A stretch of 64,000 nt of DNA from Solen grandis (taxonomy: Eukaryota; Mollusca; Bivalvia; Adapedonta; Solenidae). The notes under the pieces were generated by a model. The model was given only the letters and a program-made list of their open reading frames with translations. It ran no database searches and was not told the origin of the DNA. Within the stretch, counting starts at the first letter, position 1; every line of letters starts with the position of its first letter. Positions 1-12,100 of the stretch are shown piece after piece. Made by a program: the position numbers and the translations under genes. The stretch spans positions 60,288,642-60,352,641 of the forward strand of contig CM037777.1 of the NCBI GenBank assembly GCA_021229015.1. Direction: 5' to 3'.

Positions 1-209
1 AATAATGGCTGTAGACCGCGTACAACCTTTTTCACCTGACGTCAAATCTGACGTTATATGACGTCATATGAATATGAAATTCATTGTATTCGAAAGCTCG
101 TGGTTTGAAATATATGCCATAAAATTTTCATTGTTCTGGGCCATTGGCAACACATCGAAATTAACACAAATACAAGAGGAAGAAAAAAAGAATAAGAAGA
201 ATAAGAATA
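1..209 (+). mobile_element. 3' end of a CRE-unit modular element (E1)
   Basis: The window opens inside a unit reading AATGGCTGTAGACCGCG, followed by two TGACGTCA sites (about 37 and 59), then CATTGTTCTGGGCCATTGG and an A/G-rich tail made of GAAGAAAAAAAGAATAAG-like simple sequence. The same order and wording recur at 5790-6010, so this is the end of an element whose body lies outside the window. No coding capacity is seen. Confidence 0.75.
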
Positions 210-410
210 ACTAGATTTCATTCGTTGATACGAATGATAGGACTTTCTGCTAACATTGAAAAATATAAAGATTAATTCCGTTAGAAAGAATATATATTAA
301 ATTCCCTACCTTTTACTTTTTTTTTTCGTATGGACTTCTCATGCATGAACTTTTTGAAATAAGCCATATTCCAAAAATAAACAAGTAACTGGTGTTGCAA
401 GCAACACTTG

Positions 411-1789
411 AGTCCCCTACCGGTGAGGTGCATAATTTTTCCATTACCACAGCAACCAGAATTTTGGTCCAAGAAAAACAAGACTTTGGTTAAAGTAAAT
501 GTAAGGGAATATTTAAGTTATGTCCATTTAAGCAAGACTTACATGTAGAGTTGTTGTCTCTGCTGTGCCCACTATACAATTCATGCAAGCAAGACAGATG
601 CAAGAAATAGAATTAATAATAGTTAGCTTGCCTGATCCAAAATGTTTTTCTTTAGTCTTTAGTCTTGTTGATGAGAAATGAGAACTTTCACTCTGCATCA
701 CCACCCTGACTATATACATGCCTTATAAAATTTATCATAAAGTTATCGCGGTCGCGTGATCCCATTTTTTCCCCATATTTTCACTATTTCCGTTACCATA
801 GCAACCACAATTTTAGTCAAAGAACAAAATTAAAATGATGTGCATAATCTACATATTGCCATCTAGTCATATACAAAGTTTCATCAAGTTAGCTTGCTTA
901 GTTATAAAGTTATCATGGGATCCCATTTTTGCCATATTTTCACTATTTCCGTTACCATAGCAACCACAATTTTAGTCAAAGAACAAAATTAAAATGATGT
1001 GCATAATCTACATATTGCCATCTAGTCATATACCAAGTTTCATCAAGTTAGCTTGCTTAGTTATAAAGTTATAATGGGATCCCATTTTTGCCATATTTTC
1101 ACTATTTCCGTTACCATAGCAACCACAATTTTAGTCAAAGAACAAAATTAAAATGATGTGCATAATCTACATATTGCCATCTAGTCATATACCAAGTTTC
1201 ATCAAGTTAGCTTGCTTAGTTATAAAGTTATATGGGATCCCATTTTTGCCATATTTTCACTATTTCCGTTACCATAGCAACCACAATTTTAGTAAAGAAC
1301 AAAATAAAAAGTGCATAATCACAATTGCCATCTATCAATAAGTTTCATCAAGTTAGCTTGCATAATTATAAAGTTATCGCGGGATCCCATTTTTTTGCCA
1401 TATTTTCACTATTTCCGTTACCATAGCAACCACAATTTTAGTCGAATAAAAAAAATAAAACAATGTGCATAATCTACACATTGCCATCTAGTCATAAACC
1501 AAGTTTCATCAAGTTAGCTTGCATAATTATAAAGTTATCGCGGGATCCTATTTTTGCCATATTTTCACTATTTCCGTTACCATAGCAACCACAATTTTAG
1601 TCGAATAAAAAAAATAAAACAATGTGCATAATCTACACATTGCTATCTAGTCATAAACCAAGTTTCATCAAGTTAGCTTGCTTAGTTATTAAGTTATCGC
1701 GGGATCCAGATTTGAGCGGACAGACAGACGGACGGACAGACGGAGGGCAAACCTATAGTCCTCTCCGGTGTGAACACCGGTAGGGGACT
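411..1789. mobile_element. Non-autonomous TIR element with a tandem-repeat core (pearl-like)
   Basis: The left end AGTCCCCTACCGGTG (411-425) is the exact reverse complement of the right end CACCGGTAGGGGACT (1775-1789). The core is a head-to-tail array of ~160-bp repeats. A GACAGACAGACGGACGG-type purine-rich stretch (about 1718-1747) precedes the right end. No target-site duplication is obvious and no protein is encoded. The arrangement (short TIRs, core of ~160-bp repeats) matches non-autonomous bivalve elements such as the pearl family. The family assignment is inference. Confidence 0.7.
758..1705 (+). repeat. Tandem array, six ~160-bp units, each with an X-box-like palindrome
   Basis: The anchor GATCCC (last copy GATCCA) occurs at 758, 919, 1078, 1236, 1383, 1544 and 1703, giving spacings of 161, 159, 158, 147, 161 and 159 bp. 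Each unit holds GTTACCATAGCAAC (starts 792, 951, 1110, 1268, 1417, 1576) and the string AAGTTTCATCAAGTTAGCTTG. A degenerate partial unit precedes the array (about 440-740). The units are very similar, indicating recent amplification or homogenisation. Confidence 0.9.
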
Positions 1790-1796
1790 AATAAAT

Positions 1797-1970
1797 CTTT
1801 ATTTTGATAAAGCTTTCTTATAACTTGACCAATTTTACTATTCTAGGTACCAAAATAAATGGCCTGAAATTCCATTGTAGCATATTTGGGTCTAGTTTTA
1901 TAGGTATTCAAAATATAAACAATTAAACTTAAACCTCTTAATTCTGCATATCTTTTTTTTTTTTCATTTA
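1797..1970 (+). repeat. Isolated degenerate ~170-bp unit
   Basis: It shares CTAGGTACCAAAATAA and the order 'cttataacttgacc, ctaggtacc, aaattc' with the units at 4620-5300. It lies immediately outside the right TIR of the 411-1789 element, consistent with that element having inserted into a larger repeat. Confidence 0.5.
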
Positions 1971-2118
1971 CAGTCGCGGGAATGAAATAGTAAATGCTAC
2001 CATGCAATAGAATCGTCGACGCGTGTAGCCTCGTGAGTAAAATTCAAATAACACTTGTACATACGATCGAGACGACTGTATTACACAAAGTTACTAAATT
2101 TTGCGCCTTTAGCTAATG

Positions 2119-3333
2119 CCTAGGCACAGGGACTTGCTCCCATACACCACACACACCACACACACACACTGTACATACACTATCAATAAGGGTGGACATC
2201 TTTTCAGGGGTCGACTCGCTTCAACTCCGTTTTTCAAATCATTCAAATAAAGCTATGAAGTTAACATACGGAATCACTCAAATATATATTTCTCTATCGA
2301 AATATACAAAATCGTCGTGAAAATAATCCTCCTTTGTATGTTTATTTGTTTGAAATATATGCGAATCCGAGAAAAGGACAACAACCTGGACCAGCAGCGC
2401 AGTACATTTCGGGGTGATTCGGATTTTTACGCTGTGAAATTGGTCAGCGATATTGCGATTATTTTCCCGCAATCTGTCAAACCGTTAAATTTAAATTATT
2501 AAAGGGCTGACTATTCGGGCGTTGAAAGAAAAAAAAAACCAGGCAATATGGAGAAATCAGCTGTTTCTTGGTAATTTTCTTGTTGTAAAATAAATTATTT
2601 AAAGACTTAGATATAAATTCACTTGTCTGTGAGTGTGTGTTTTTAAATTGAAATAAATATCACAGGGATTTGAAGTTCAGTAGAATTTAGTATTCCGTAT
2701 ATATAAGAAAAAATATGTTTTGTATGTATGGAGTACTATTATTTTCAGAATTTTATTTTAAATTACTGAACTTCAAATCCCTGTGATATTTATTTCAATT
2801 TAAAAACACACACTCACAGACAAGTGAATTTATATCTAAGTCTTTAAATAATTTATTTTACAACAAGAAAATTACCAAGAAACAGCTGATTTCTCCATAC
2901 TGCCTGGGTTTTTTTTTCTTTCAACGGCCGAATAGTCAGCCCTTTAATAATTTAAATTTAACGGTTTGACAGATTGCGGGAAAATAATCGCAATATCGCT
3001 GACCAATTTCGCAGCGTAAAAATCCGAATCATCCCGAAATGTACTGCGCTGCTGGTCCAGGTTGTTGTCCTTTTCTCGGATTCGCATATATTTCAAACAA
3101 ATAAACATTCAAAGGAGGATTATTTTCACGACAATTTTGTATATTTCGATAGAGAAATATATATTTGAGTGATTCCGTATGTTAACTTCACAGATTTATT
3201 TGAATGATTTGAAAAAACGGAGTTGAAGCGAGTCGACCCCTAAAAAGATGTCCACCCTTATTGATAGTGTATGTACAGTGTGTGTGTGTGTGTGGTGTGT
3301 GTGGTGTATGGGAGCAAGTCCCTGTGGCCTAGG
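2119..3333. repeat. 1.2-kb near-perfect inverted repeat (foldback / palindrome)
   Basis: The left arm (2119 to about 2689) and right arm (about 2757 to 3333) are reverse complements of each other over roughly 570 bp, with only scattered substitutions and small indels by eye. An AT-rich spacer of about 70 bp lies between them. The outer ends are CCTAGG, then CACAGGGACTTGCTCCCAT, then a CA-rich microsatellite (TG-rich on the right). Each arm contains the same 64-codon open frame reading away from the centre. The arms differ there mostly by amino-acid changes, so it is probably not coding. No clear target-site duplication is seen. Confidence 0.9.
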
Positions 3334-4207
3334 TCACTTATTCAGGATTTTTACTGCCGTCCTTGATAGGACCATTCCCGATTAAAATGTGTCAAAAGTC
3401 TGATCAAGATCCTGTGATTCGTGGCTGGAAATTCAAACTTTTATTAAAATTTGTAAAAAACATTTATTTAATCACGACAACAATCAGATATTGTTCAGGA
3501 GGCGTCCCGATCCAGCCGTTTCCAGCAGAATTCGTCCCGATTATCCGTTCTCAATCCGATTCTGATCCGATACAGCAGAATTTGTCACGACATAGTCACG
3601 ATTGTAATCCGACTAGACAAAATCGGCTGAGTTTCCCGAATGTTACGGGACGCACCTAACTGTCAGGAGTGCTTGGCCGACCTCTCCGGACCATTCCCGA
3701 TCCGTAGGACTCTGTTACGAACATATACGACTGCGTTCAGACAATGATAGGACATTGAGGATAGTAATCCGACTTTTTCGCTTTTCGTGTTGTAGCGCTG
3801 TCTGATCTCAAACGGGAGCCATAATCGACACTGTGTGAACGCCGCATTACAGACAAATTAGCTTGCAGCGTCTTGAACGGATGACATGTGTTGATCATTT
3901 TGTTTAAAACGTCTACACTTATACACGCTCATGGTATCTCAAGCTGGCAATTAAATTACATTGTACTATAACATATATTTTCACATAAGTTATCATTTAT
4001 CATAAATTTGGAATATAGCTTGCACAACATTTATCGATAGATGCAACAATAAAGTCGGGAAATTGCAATGTTTCAACAACGGTCTAAATGACATGTGTCA
4101 AAACGCTCAAAGGATTATGGGTAACACAATGCTGCAACTGATATTCATAAGTAACGTAAATAAAATGATTTGACAAAACATTAAATCATTGTCAACACTT
4201 GTTTAAT
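3334..4207. other. Unique-looking sequence, no supported gene
   Basis: A 98-codon plus-strand open frame (3363-3659) lies here in sequence rich in repeated CCCGAT/ATCCGA words. I recognise no domain, the composition looks like a degenerate short repeat, and I do not call it a gene. Confidence 0.4.
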
Positions 4208-4507
4208 TTGTTTGTTTGTTTGTTCGGTTTAACGTCCCACCGACAGTATTTCAGTCATTTGGAGACGATGTCTACTTAATGCAGTTATAGTGCTGCCACA
4301 CTGCAGTATCACGTCGTAGACATGTGGCATGATATCACACCCAGTCACATTATCCTGATACCGGGCCAACCAGTCCTGCAACTACCCTTATATGCTAAGT
4401 GTCAAGCAAGGGAGCTATAACAGTACCATTTTTTACGACTTTGGTATCGAACCCACGACCTCCCGCTCTCGAGGCGGACGCTCTAAACACTCGGCCACCG
4501 GGAACGG
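4208..4507 (-). mobile_element. tRNA-derived SINE, family 1
   Basis: Read on the minus strand it starts with a tRNA-like head (GTGGCCGAGTGTTTAGAGCG, box A; GTGGGTTCGATACC, box B), then a body ending in AACGTCCCACCGACAG on the plus strand and a GTTTGTTTGTTTG tail. It is flanked by ACACTTGTTTA (left) and ACACCTGTTTA (right), a probable 11-bp target-site duplication with one mismatch. Near full length. Confidence 0.88.
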
Positions 4508-4619
4508 TACACCTGTTTAGCTAGTAATATCAATATGATATAAGTAAAAAGTTTTTTTTTTCAATTTATATGACTAATACATATCTGTAAACTTACATTT
4601 TCCGAAAATGCTTCAATTA

Positions 4620-5480
4620 AGGTGAAAGCGAAAGTAGGATATTTTATGAAAATTCTTACAAATGGCTTTATATTCGTATTTTTTATGTAACTTCCTTATT
4701 TCTTGATCAATTTCAAAACTCTAGGTACCAAAATAATCGTCTTAAAATTCTCTATATCTCATTCGCTGAATGTGTTGACTTATTTCATATGGGTTTTAAG
4801 ATATAAGCCTTGAAACTCTTACATAACGACAAAATCGCTGAAATTCTACATGTTTAAATTCTTATTTTAGATGTAACTTCCTTATACTTGGATCAATTAC
4901 AAAACTTTAGGTACCAAAATAATCGTCTTAAAATTCTCTACATTTCACACGCTTTATCTATAGGAATATTTTTAATACTTTTTGAGATACAAGCTCTTAA
5001 ACCTCTTGAAAAATGAAAAAAATCACCAAAGCTATATGCACGAATTTCGTTTTTTCCCCATTACTCCATGAATCTTAGGTCAATCATTAAACTTTAAGCA
5101 TCAAAAGAACGGCCAAACATTGCTCTACAAATAATATTCATCATCATATTTTCAAAAATCAAAGAATTTCGAGATATAAACTGTTAAACACACTGAGGGT
5201 TACCGAATTTTGTTTTTTCAGCCATAACTCAGCCGATTCAACCCCGATCATCAAAAACTAAATATAATCTGAAAGGTCTTTCTAAGCACTACAAATTATA
5301 CACATAGTGTCTCGATAGAATATTTACCGTTTTTGAGATATTTAAGGCCGAAGAAAAACCCGATAATTGATATATGACCTTGACCTTTGGGATTTTCCGG
5401 AAACGGAAGTGACATGGCTCTATAGATTCTAATACTGCATCTTCAGACAAAATTTCAAGTAAATCATGCAAAAAATAAAG
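4620..5480 (+). repeat. Degenerate ~170-bp tandem units
   Basis: About four to five units with the common words TGTAACTTCCTTAT, GGTACCAAAATAATCGTC and 'taaaattctct', decaying to the right. Related units occur at 6900-7240 and 18310-18660, each time upstream of CRE units, so they form a fixed module of the elements in this region. Confidence 0.7.
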
Positions 5481-5519
5481 CCTACTGGGCTTAAAAACCG
5501 TTAAGTTTTAATACGAAAG

Positions 5520-6067
5520 TTTTAAGAGCATTATGACGTCATGTGACGTCATATCGCGTTCATCTTTTCAGAATGTATAGAAGATCTGGAAACTAATATT
5601 CAGCCTAAATCTCAGCTTTCTAGCTTTTCTGGAAGCGATTTTATACGCATTTGAAATTTGACGTCATAGGTTCGAATCTTGGATTCGCCATAAAACATTT
5701 GCCTTTTCGAATTTGGAAAAACGGACACCGGGATGCACAACTAGAGCCTAACATATACATTCTGTGAAATTTTGATGAAAATCGATCCAGAAATAATGGC
5801 TGTAGACCGCGTACAAACTTTTTCACCTGACGTCAAATCTGACGTTATATGACGTCATATGAATATACAATTCATTGCATCCGAAAGCTCATGGTTTGAA
5901 ATATATGCCATAAAATTTTCATTGTTCTGAGTCAATGGCAACACCTCGAAATTAACACAAATATAAGAGGAAGAAAAAAAGAATAAGAAGAAGAAGAAGA
6001 AGCAGAAGAATAATAAAAAAACAGTACAAACCCAATATGACTTTCTGCCTGTAGGCAGAAAGTCCTA
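5520..6067 (+). repeat. CRE unit, simple-sequence tail and inverted hairpin end of E2
   Basis: It holds ATGACGTCATGTGACGTCAT, TTCGAATCTTGGATTCGCC, CGGACACCGGGATGCACAAC and AATGGCTGTAGACCGCG, the standard unit landmarks. A GAAGAAGAAGAAGCAGAAG tail follows, then GACTTTCTGC-CTGTAG-GCAGAAAGTC (6039-6064), a perfect 10-bp-arm hairpin. This hairpin carries the GACTTTCTGC end word in both orientations and abuts the next element start. Confidence 0.75.
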
Positions 6068-9000
6068 ACTAGATGTCATTCGTTTAAACGAATGATAGGA
6101 CTTTCTGCAACATCTGCTTTAAATAGTATATATATAGAAGATGACATAATAGATAATCTGTCCAAATTGCAACTTTCTATCTCCTCTTTTTCTATATAAC
6201 ATAGCACAAATAGAACACATTCTGTGAATTTCAATAAAAGTCCGCCCATATCTTGCACATGTAGTTTACATACAAAATTTATACTATGTCATATGACATG
6301 AAAGAAAAATGAAACAGTGTTCAAATGTAAGTTTCTAACTTTCATCACACATAGAATTTCATCACTCCAGCTCAGTTGTAACCTTGTTTAATTTTAGCCT
6401 CAGTAGGAAGAAGTATTGAATATTTGTATAGTGCTATATCCTTTCGACACCTGTAACGTAGTTAAACGTATTTAGCGATTTTGGCGTGTTTGGGCTTCCG
6501 TAGTTTTGCCATAAATTCCTGGAATTTCGAACTATGGTGATATTTTGAAAGGTAACATCCCAGCCTACAAACTGATGCAATATGAATATCGTTAGCATAA
6601 CAATGCAGTTTTTAGATGGTCTAAAATGTGGGGCTGCGTGTGAATTTTTCAAGGCTTGCAAACTGCTCGCTAGCTACATAGTGTTGCAAATACGGATTTT
6701 TGTCTTGTGCCGTTGTACATGTATTAACTTCAATGCTTATTTTGGAAACAGTCAACATTCGACAAAAAAAAAAATCAAGATATAGCCCATCAATTGCAAT
6801 TTGATATATATATATATAATTTTTTTTTAAGTCGTTGCGCAAGTATTTAAGCTTGGTGACCCCTGCGCGTGACCTTTTCCATATTTTTATGATGCATGAT
6901 TATGAAATATCTTATTTTCCATGTAACTTTCTTATATGAAGTCCAATTTCAATAAACTTGGTACCGTTAGAAAGCTCTTAAAACATGCTACATTTTATAC
7001 GCATAATGTATTAACTTATCTTCAGTCGTTTCTGAGATATTGACTGTTAAACCTCAAGAAAACAGCATATTATCAGCAAAATTAGCTTCATTTCGTTTAG
7101 TTTTTTTGCTTATAACTTTGTATTGCGTAAACCAATTTTAATAAACTAAATATCTTTGGAAACGTCAATTATTCAGCTATAATTCTTATTCATACATATA
7201 TTTACAAAAATCGATATTTATTGAGATATGGCTACATATATGCAGTAGGGGTGAAATCAAAATTTCCTCACGTGCCTAATAACCCATAAAAATTTCATCG
7301 TCCTAGGACTATTGAAACATATTAAAATAAGCGTTTAATTAGGAAGAAGAAAAGAATAATAATAATAAACAAATGACGTCACGTGACGTCATATGACGTT
7401 TATTTTCACATAATTGTTAAGACACCCAGAGACCTATTAACTGACAAAATTTCAACTTTCTATCTCAAATAGGACAGTTTTTATAAGAATTTAAATATTG
7501 ACGTCATTGGTTCGAATCTTGGATCCGCCATATATGCTTGGACTTTTCGAATTTTGAAAAACGGACACCGGTATACTCAATAAGAACGTAATATACACAT
7601 TCTGTGAAAATTTGATGAAAATCGGCCCATTAATAATGGCTGGACCGTGTACAAACTTTTGTAGTCAATTTCAAATGTGACGTCATATGACGTCATAGGC
7701 TTCTGAAAATCATTGAAATCGAAATTTCAGCGTCTGAATCATTTGTCATTAAATTTTCATTGCCCTTCGACAATTTCAACATATAGAAATACTCTTGTTA
7801 ATATTAGAAATTCATTATCATATAATGACGTCACGTGACGTCATATGACATTTATTTTCACAAAATGTTTAAGACTCCCAGAGACCTATATACTGACCCA
7901 ATATCATCTTTCTATCTCAAATAGGACCGATTTTATAAGAATTTGAAAATTTACGACCTTGGTTCGAATCTTGGAATCACTATAGAACCTTAGACTTTTC
8001 GAATTTCGAAAAATGGACACCGGGATGCACAACTAGAACTTAATATACACATTCTGTGAAAATTTGATGAAAATCGGTTCATAAACAATGGCTCTGGACC
8101 GCGTACAAACTTTTGTTGCATATTTCAGGTGTGACGTCATATGACGTCATAGGCATATGAAAATCATAGAAATCAAACTTTCAGCGATTGAAGCATGTGT
8201 CATTAAATTTTCATTGCCCTTCGACAATTTCAACATATAGAAATACTCTTGTTAATATTAGAAATACATTATCATATAATGACGTCACGTGACGTCATAT
8301 GACATTTATTTTCACAAAATGTTTAAGACTCCCAGAGACCTATATACTGACCCAATATCATCTTTCTATCTCAAATAGGACCGATTTTATAAGAATTTGA
8401 AAATTTACGACCTTGGTTCGAATCTTGGAATCACTATAGAACCTTAGACTTTTCGAATTTCGAAAAATGGACACCGGGATGCACAACTAGAACTTAATAT
8501 ACACATTCTGTGAAAATTTGATGAAAATCGGTTCATAAACAATGGCTCTGGACCGCGTACAAACTTTTGTTGCATATTTCAGGTGTGACGTCATATGACG
8601 TCATAGACATATGAAAATCATAGAAATCAAACTTTCAGCGATTGAAGCATGTGTCCTTAAATTTTCATTGCCCTTCGACAATTTCAACATATAGAAATAC
8701 TCTTGTTAATATTAGAAATACATTATCATATAATGACGTCACGTGACGTCATATGACGTTTTTTTTCCACAAAATGTTAAAGACTCTTAGAGACCTATAT
8801 ACTGACCAAATATCACTTTTCTATCTTAAATAGGACCGATTTTATTAGCATTTAAAAATTTACGACCTTGGTTCGAATCTTGAATTCGCTATAGAACCAT
8901 GGACTTTTCGAATTTTGAAAAACAGACACCGGGATGCACAACTAGAACTTAATATACACAATCTGTGAAAATTTGATGACAATCGGTTCACAAACAATGG

Positions 9001-9189
9001 CTGTAGACCGCGTACAAACTTTTGTAGCATATTTCAAATGTGACGTCATATGACGTCATAGGCATATGAAAATCATAGAAATCGAAATTTCATCGCATCA
9101 AGTATATGCCATTAACATTTCATGACCCTGGGACCATTGCAACATGCTTAAATTAACGCTCAGTTTGGAAGAAAAAAAGAATAAGAAGA
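6068..9189 (+). mobile_element. Modular CRE-unit element E3
   Basis: This is the cleanest example of the architecture. A hairpin start (6068-6108) is followed by a ~770-bp leader (6109-6880), two ~170-bp units (6890-7240), CRE units (7345-9160) and a GGAAGAAAAAAAGAATAAG tail. The CRE units show the anchor TATAATGACGTCACGTGACG at 7821, 8275 and 8729, an exact 454-bp period. No protein domain is recognisable, so it is non-autonomous or a satellite-like composite. The leader and first unit are duplicated at 17483-19045. Confidence 0.7.
6085..7630 (+). repeat. Segmental duplicate, copy 1 (partner 17483-19045)
   Basis: Leader, 170-bp units and first CRE unit match 17483-19045 almost base for base by eye. 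They differ by rare substitutions and by simple-sequence length near 6810 (TATATATATA plus short T run) versus a long poly-T at 18222-18253. A 75-codon minus-strand frame inside (6434-6661) is kept in both copies with two amino-acid differences. I recognise no domain in it. Confidence 0.85.
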
Positions 9190-12100
9190 ACTAGATTTCA
9201 TTCGTTGATACGAATGATAGGACTTTCTGCTACATTTGTCAAATACTTAAAAGCAAAAACAGTAAGAGGATATGAAATTGCATCCTTTAACTTGCTTTTG
9301 TATGGCCATAACTTAAATGAACTTTGAAAAATAAACCGTTTAACTTGGAGGAAATTGCAAAAGTAACTGAAAATCATTTTTTTATATCGATTTATTTAAC
9401 TTGGACTATTTTTATAATCTATGTTACAAATCAAATTTATTTAAAACGCTTACAATTCGAATTCCATCCTGTAATGATGGCTGTAGACCGCGTACAAGAG
9501 TGTGTAGATAACGTCAAGTTTGATGTCACATGACATCTTAGGCATAAGAAAATCAATGAAATGAAATATTAAGTATCTTAAATATATCAAGTAATTTTTT
9601 CATGCTCCTTGCAACTTTGCAACATATAGAAATTAACGCGTAGATATATTTTTTTAAAAACTTAATAAAAAATTACAATGCTTTTCGTCTTTTCGAATTT
9701 GTAAAACAGGACCCGGGATACACAACTAGAGCGTTACATATACATTCTTTGAAATTTGCTGAAAATCGGTCCAAAAATAATGGCTGTACACCGCGTAAAA
9801 CCTTTTTGTCCTGACGTCAAATCTGATGTGATATAACGTCAAATTAATATGAATTACATTGCATTTTAAAGCATTTCTAAAGTATATACCATAAGATTCA
9901 TGGTCCTGGGAAGTTAACAACATATTAAATTTACGCGTATATATCAGAAATAATTTTTGACCTTATGACGTCATATGACGTCAAATGACGTTCATCTTCA
10001 GAGAATGTAAAGCACTCTTGGAGACTTATTTTCTTTCCAAATATTAGATTTCTAACTCATCTGGAAACGATTTTATACGTATTTAAAATTTGACGCCAAT
10101 GGTTCGAATATTGGATCCGCCATAAAACCTTTGCATTTTTGAATTTGGAAGAACGGACACCGGGATGCTCAACTATAACCTAATATACACTTTCTGTGAA
10201 ATTTTTATGAAAATCGGTTCATAAACAATGGCTGTAGACCGCGTACAAACTTTTGTAGCATCTGGCAAGTGTAACGTCATATGACGTCATAGGCATATGA
10301 AAACTGTAGAATTAAAAATATCAACATTTGAAGCAAAATGTCATATAATTTCCATTCCCATGGACCATTTTAACATATAGAAATTTTCTTGTAAATATTA
10401 GAAATAGATTTTCATGTATTCCCTGACGTTCATTTTCACAAAATCGTTCAGTCATCTATAATCCTACACAATGTTCAAATATCAATATTCTATCTCATAT
10501 GGGACCGATTTTATAAGCATTTGAAAATTAACGACCTCGGTTCGAATCTTGGATTCTCCATAGAACCATGGTCTTTTAGAATTTTGAAAAACGGAAAGCG
10601 GGATGCACAACTAGATCTTAATATACACATTCTGTGAAAATTTGATGAACATCGGTTTATATGTAATGGCTGTAGACCGCGTACAAACTTTTGTAGAATA
10701 TGTAAAGTGTGACGTCATATGACGTCATATGCTTATAAAAAATATTGAAATAGAAATTATATCGTGTGAAACATATGTCATTAAATTTTTATTGCTCTTC
10801 GACCATTTCAACATATAGAAATAATCTTGTTAATGTTAGTAATATATTTTCATATAATGACGTCACGTGACGTCATATGATGCAAATTTTCAAAATATTT
10901 TTCAGACTCCGAGAGACCTACATACTGACCAAATATCAACTTTCTATCTCAAAAAGGACTGATTTTATAAGCATTTGAAAATTTACGACCTTGGTTCGAA
11001 TCTTGGTTTCGCTATAGAACCTTGGCAATTTCGAATTTTGAGAAACGGACACCGGGATGCACAACTAGAACTTAATATACACATTCTGTGAAAATTTGAT
11101 GAAAATCGGTTCATAAACAATGGCTCTGGACCGCGTACAAACTTTTGTAGCTTATTTCACGTGTGACGTCATATGACGTCATAGAGATATGAAAATCATA
11201 GAAATCAAAATTACAGCGTTTGAAGCATGTGTCATTAAATTTTCATTGCCCTTCGACAATTTCAACATATAGAAATATTCTTGTTAATATTAGAAATACA
11301 TTATCATATAATGACGTCACGTGACGTCATATGACATTTATTTTCACAAAATGTTTAAAACTTCTAGAGACCTATATACTGATAAAATATCAACTTTCTA
11401 TCTTAAATAGGACAGAATTTATAAGCATTTAAAAATTTACGACCTTGGTTCGAATCTTGGTGGTCAGTTGTAGCATATTTCAAATGTGACGTCATATGAC
11501 GTCATAGGCATATGAAAATCATAGAAATCAAAATTATACCATGTAGTATTCATGTTCATGCTGAACAATTGCAATTATATTCCGAAATTAGTGCAAATGA
11601 GAAGAACTAAGTATTAGTCTGTGACGTCACATGACGTCATATGACGTCATAACTCTAAACATATGTAGAAATTCTGCAGAACTGCAAACTGTTTAAGTTT
11701 CAACCTTCTATCTCATCCTGAAGCTCTCTAATCCTAAAATGAAATTTTCGGTCCAATGTTCGAATCTTATTTCAGCCACACAACTTCGGTCTTTCGGAAT
11801 TTCGGTTAGCTGACAGGATATGCACACTTAACTTTCAAGATGTACCATCTGTGAAAATTTGAAGAAAATCCGACCATAAATGGCGGCTGTAGAGCGTGAA
11901 CACCATTTTTCACTATTTTTAGCTCTGACGTCACATGACGTCATAGTGTGCTAAAGATGCTTTTGTTCAAAAGGGCATACTTTACTGTCATAACTCTGAA
12001 ATTTTCGTTATTCTGAACAACTGGCATCATGTCAAAATCATTGCCCTAAAATGAAAATTAAGAAGTATGCTTATGACGTCACAAGACGTCATATGACGTC

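Larger units (their letters stand above)
210..6067 (+). mobile_element. Modular CRE-unit element E2, interrupted by later insertions
   Basis: It starts with ACTAGATTTCATTCG, a hairpin (CATTCGT / ACGAATG) and AGGACTTTCTGC, the start shared by all elements in this region. It ends in a GAAGAA tail and a second hairpin just before the next start at 6068. Between these lie degenerate ~170-bp units (1797-1960 and 4620-5480) and one CRE-bearing unit (5520-5950). Three unrelated insertions break it: a TIR element (411-1789), a large palindrome (2119-3333) and a SINE (4208-4507). Treating these pieces as one disrupted element is inference from module order in E3. Confidence 0.5.

Noticed and set aside
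2278..3168. A 64-residue protein encoded twice, once in each palindrome arm
   Set aside because: Duplicated only because the arms are inverted copies. Differences between arms are mostly amino-acid-changing and there is no recognisable domain.
3363..3659. 98-codon plus-strand frame as a gene
   Set aside because: Sequence is dominated by repeated CCCGAT/ATCCGA words. No domain, and it sits between a palindrome and a SINE.
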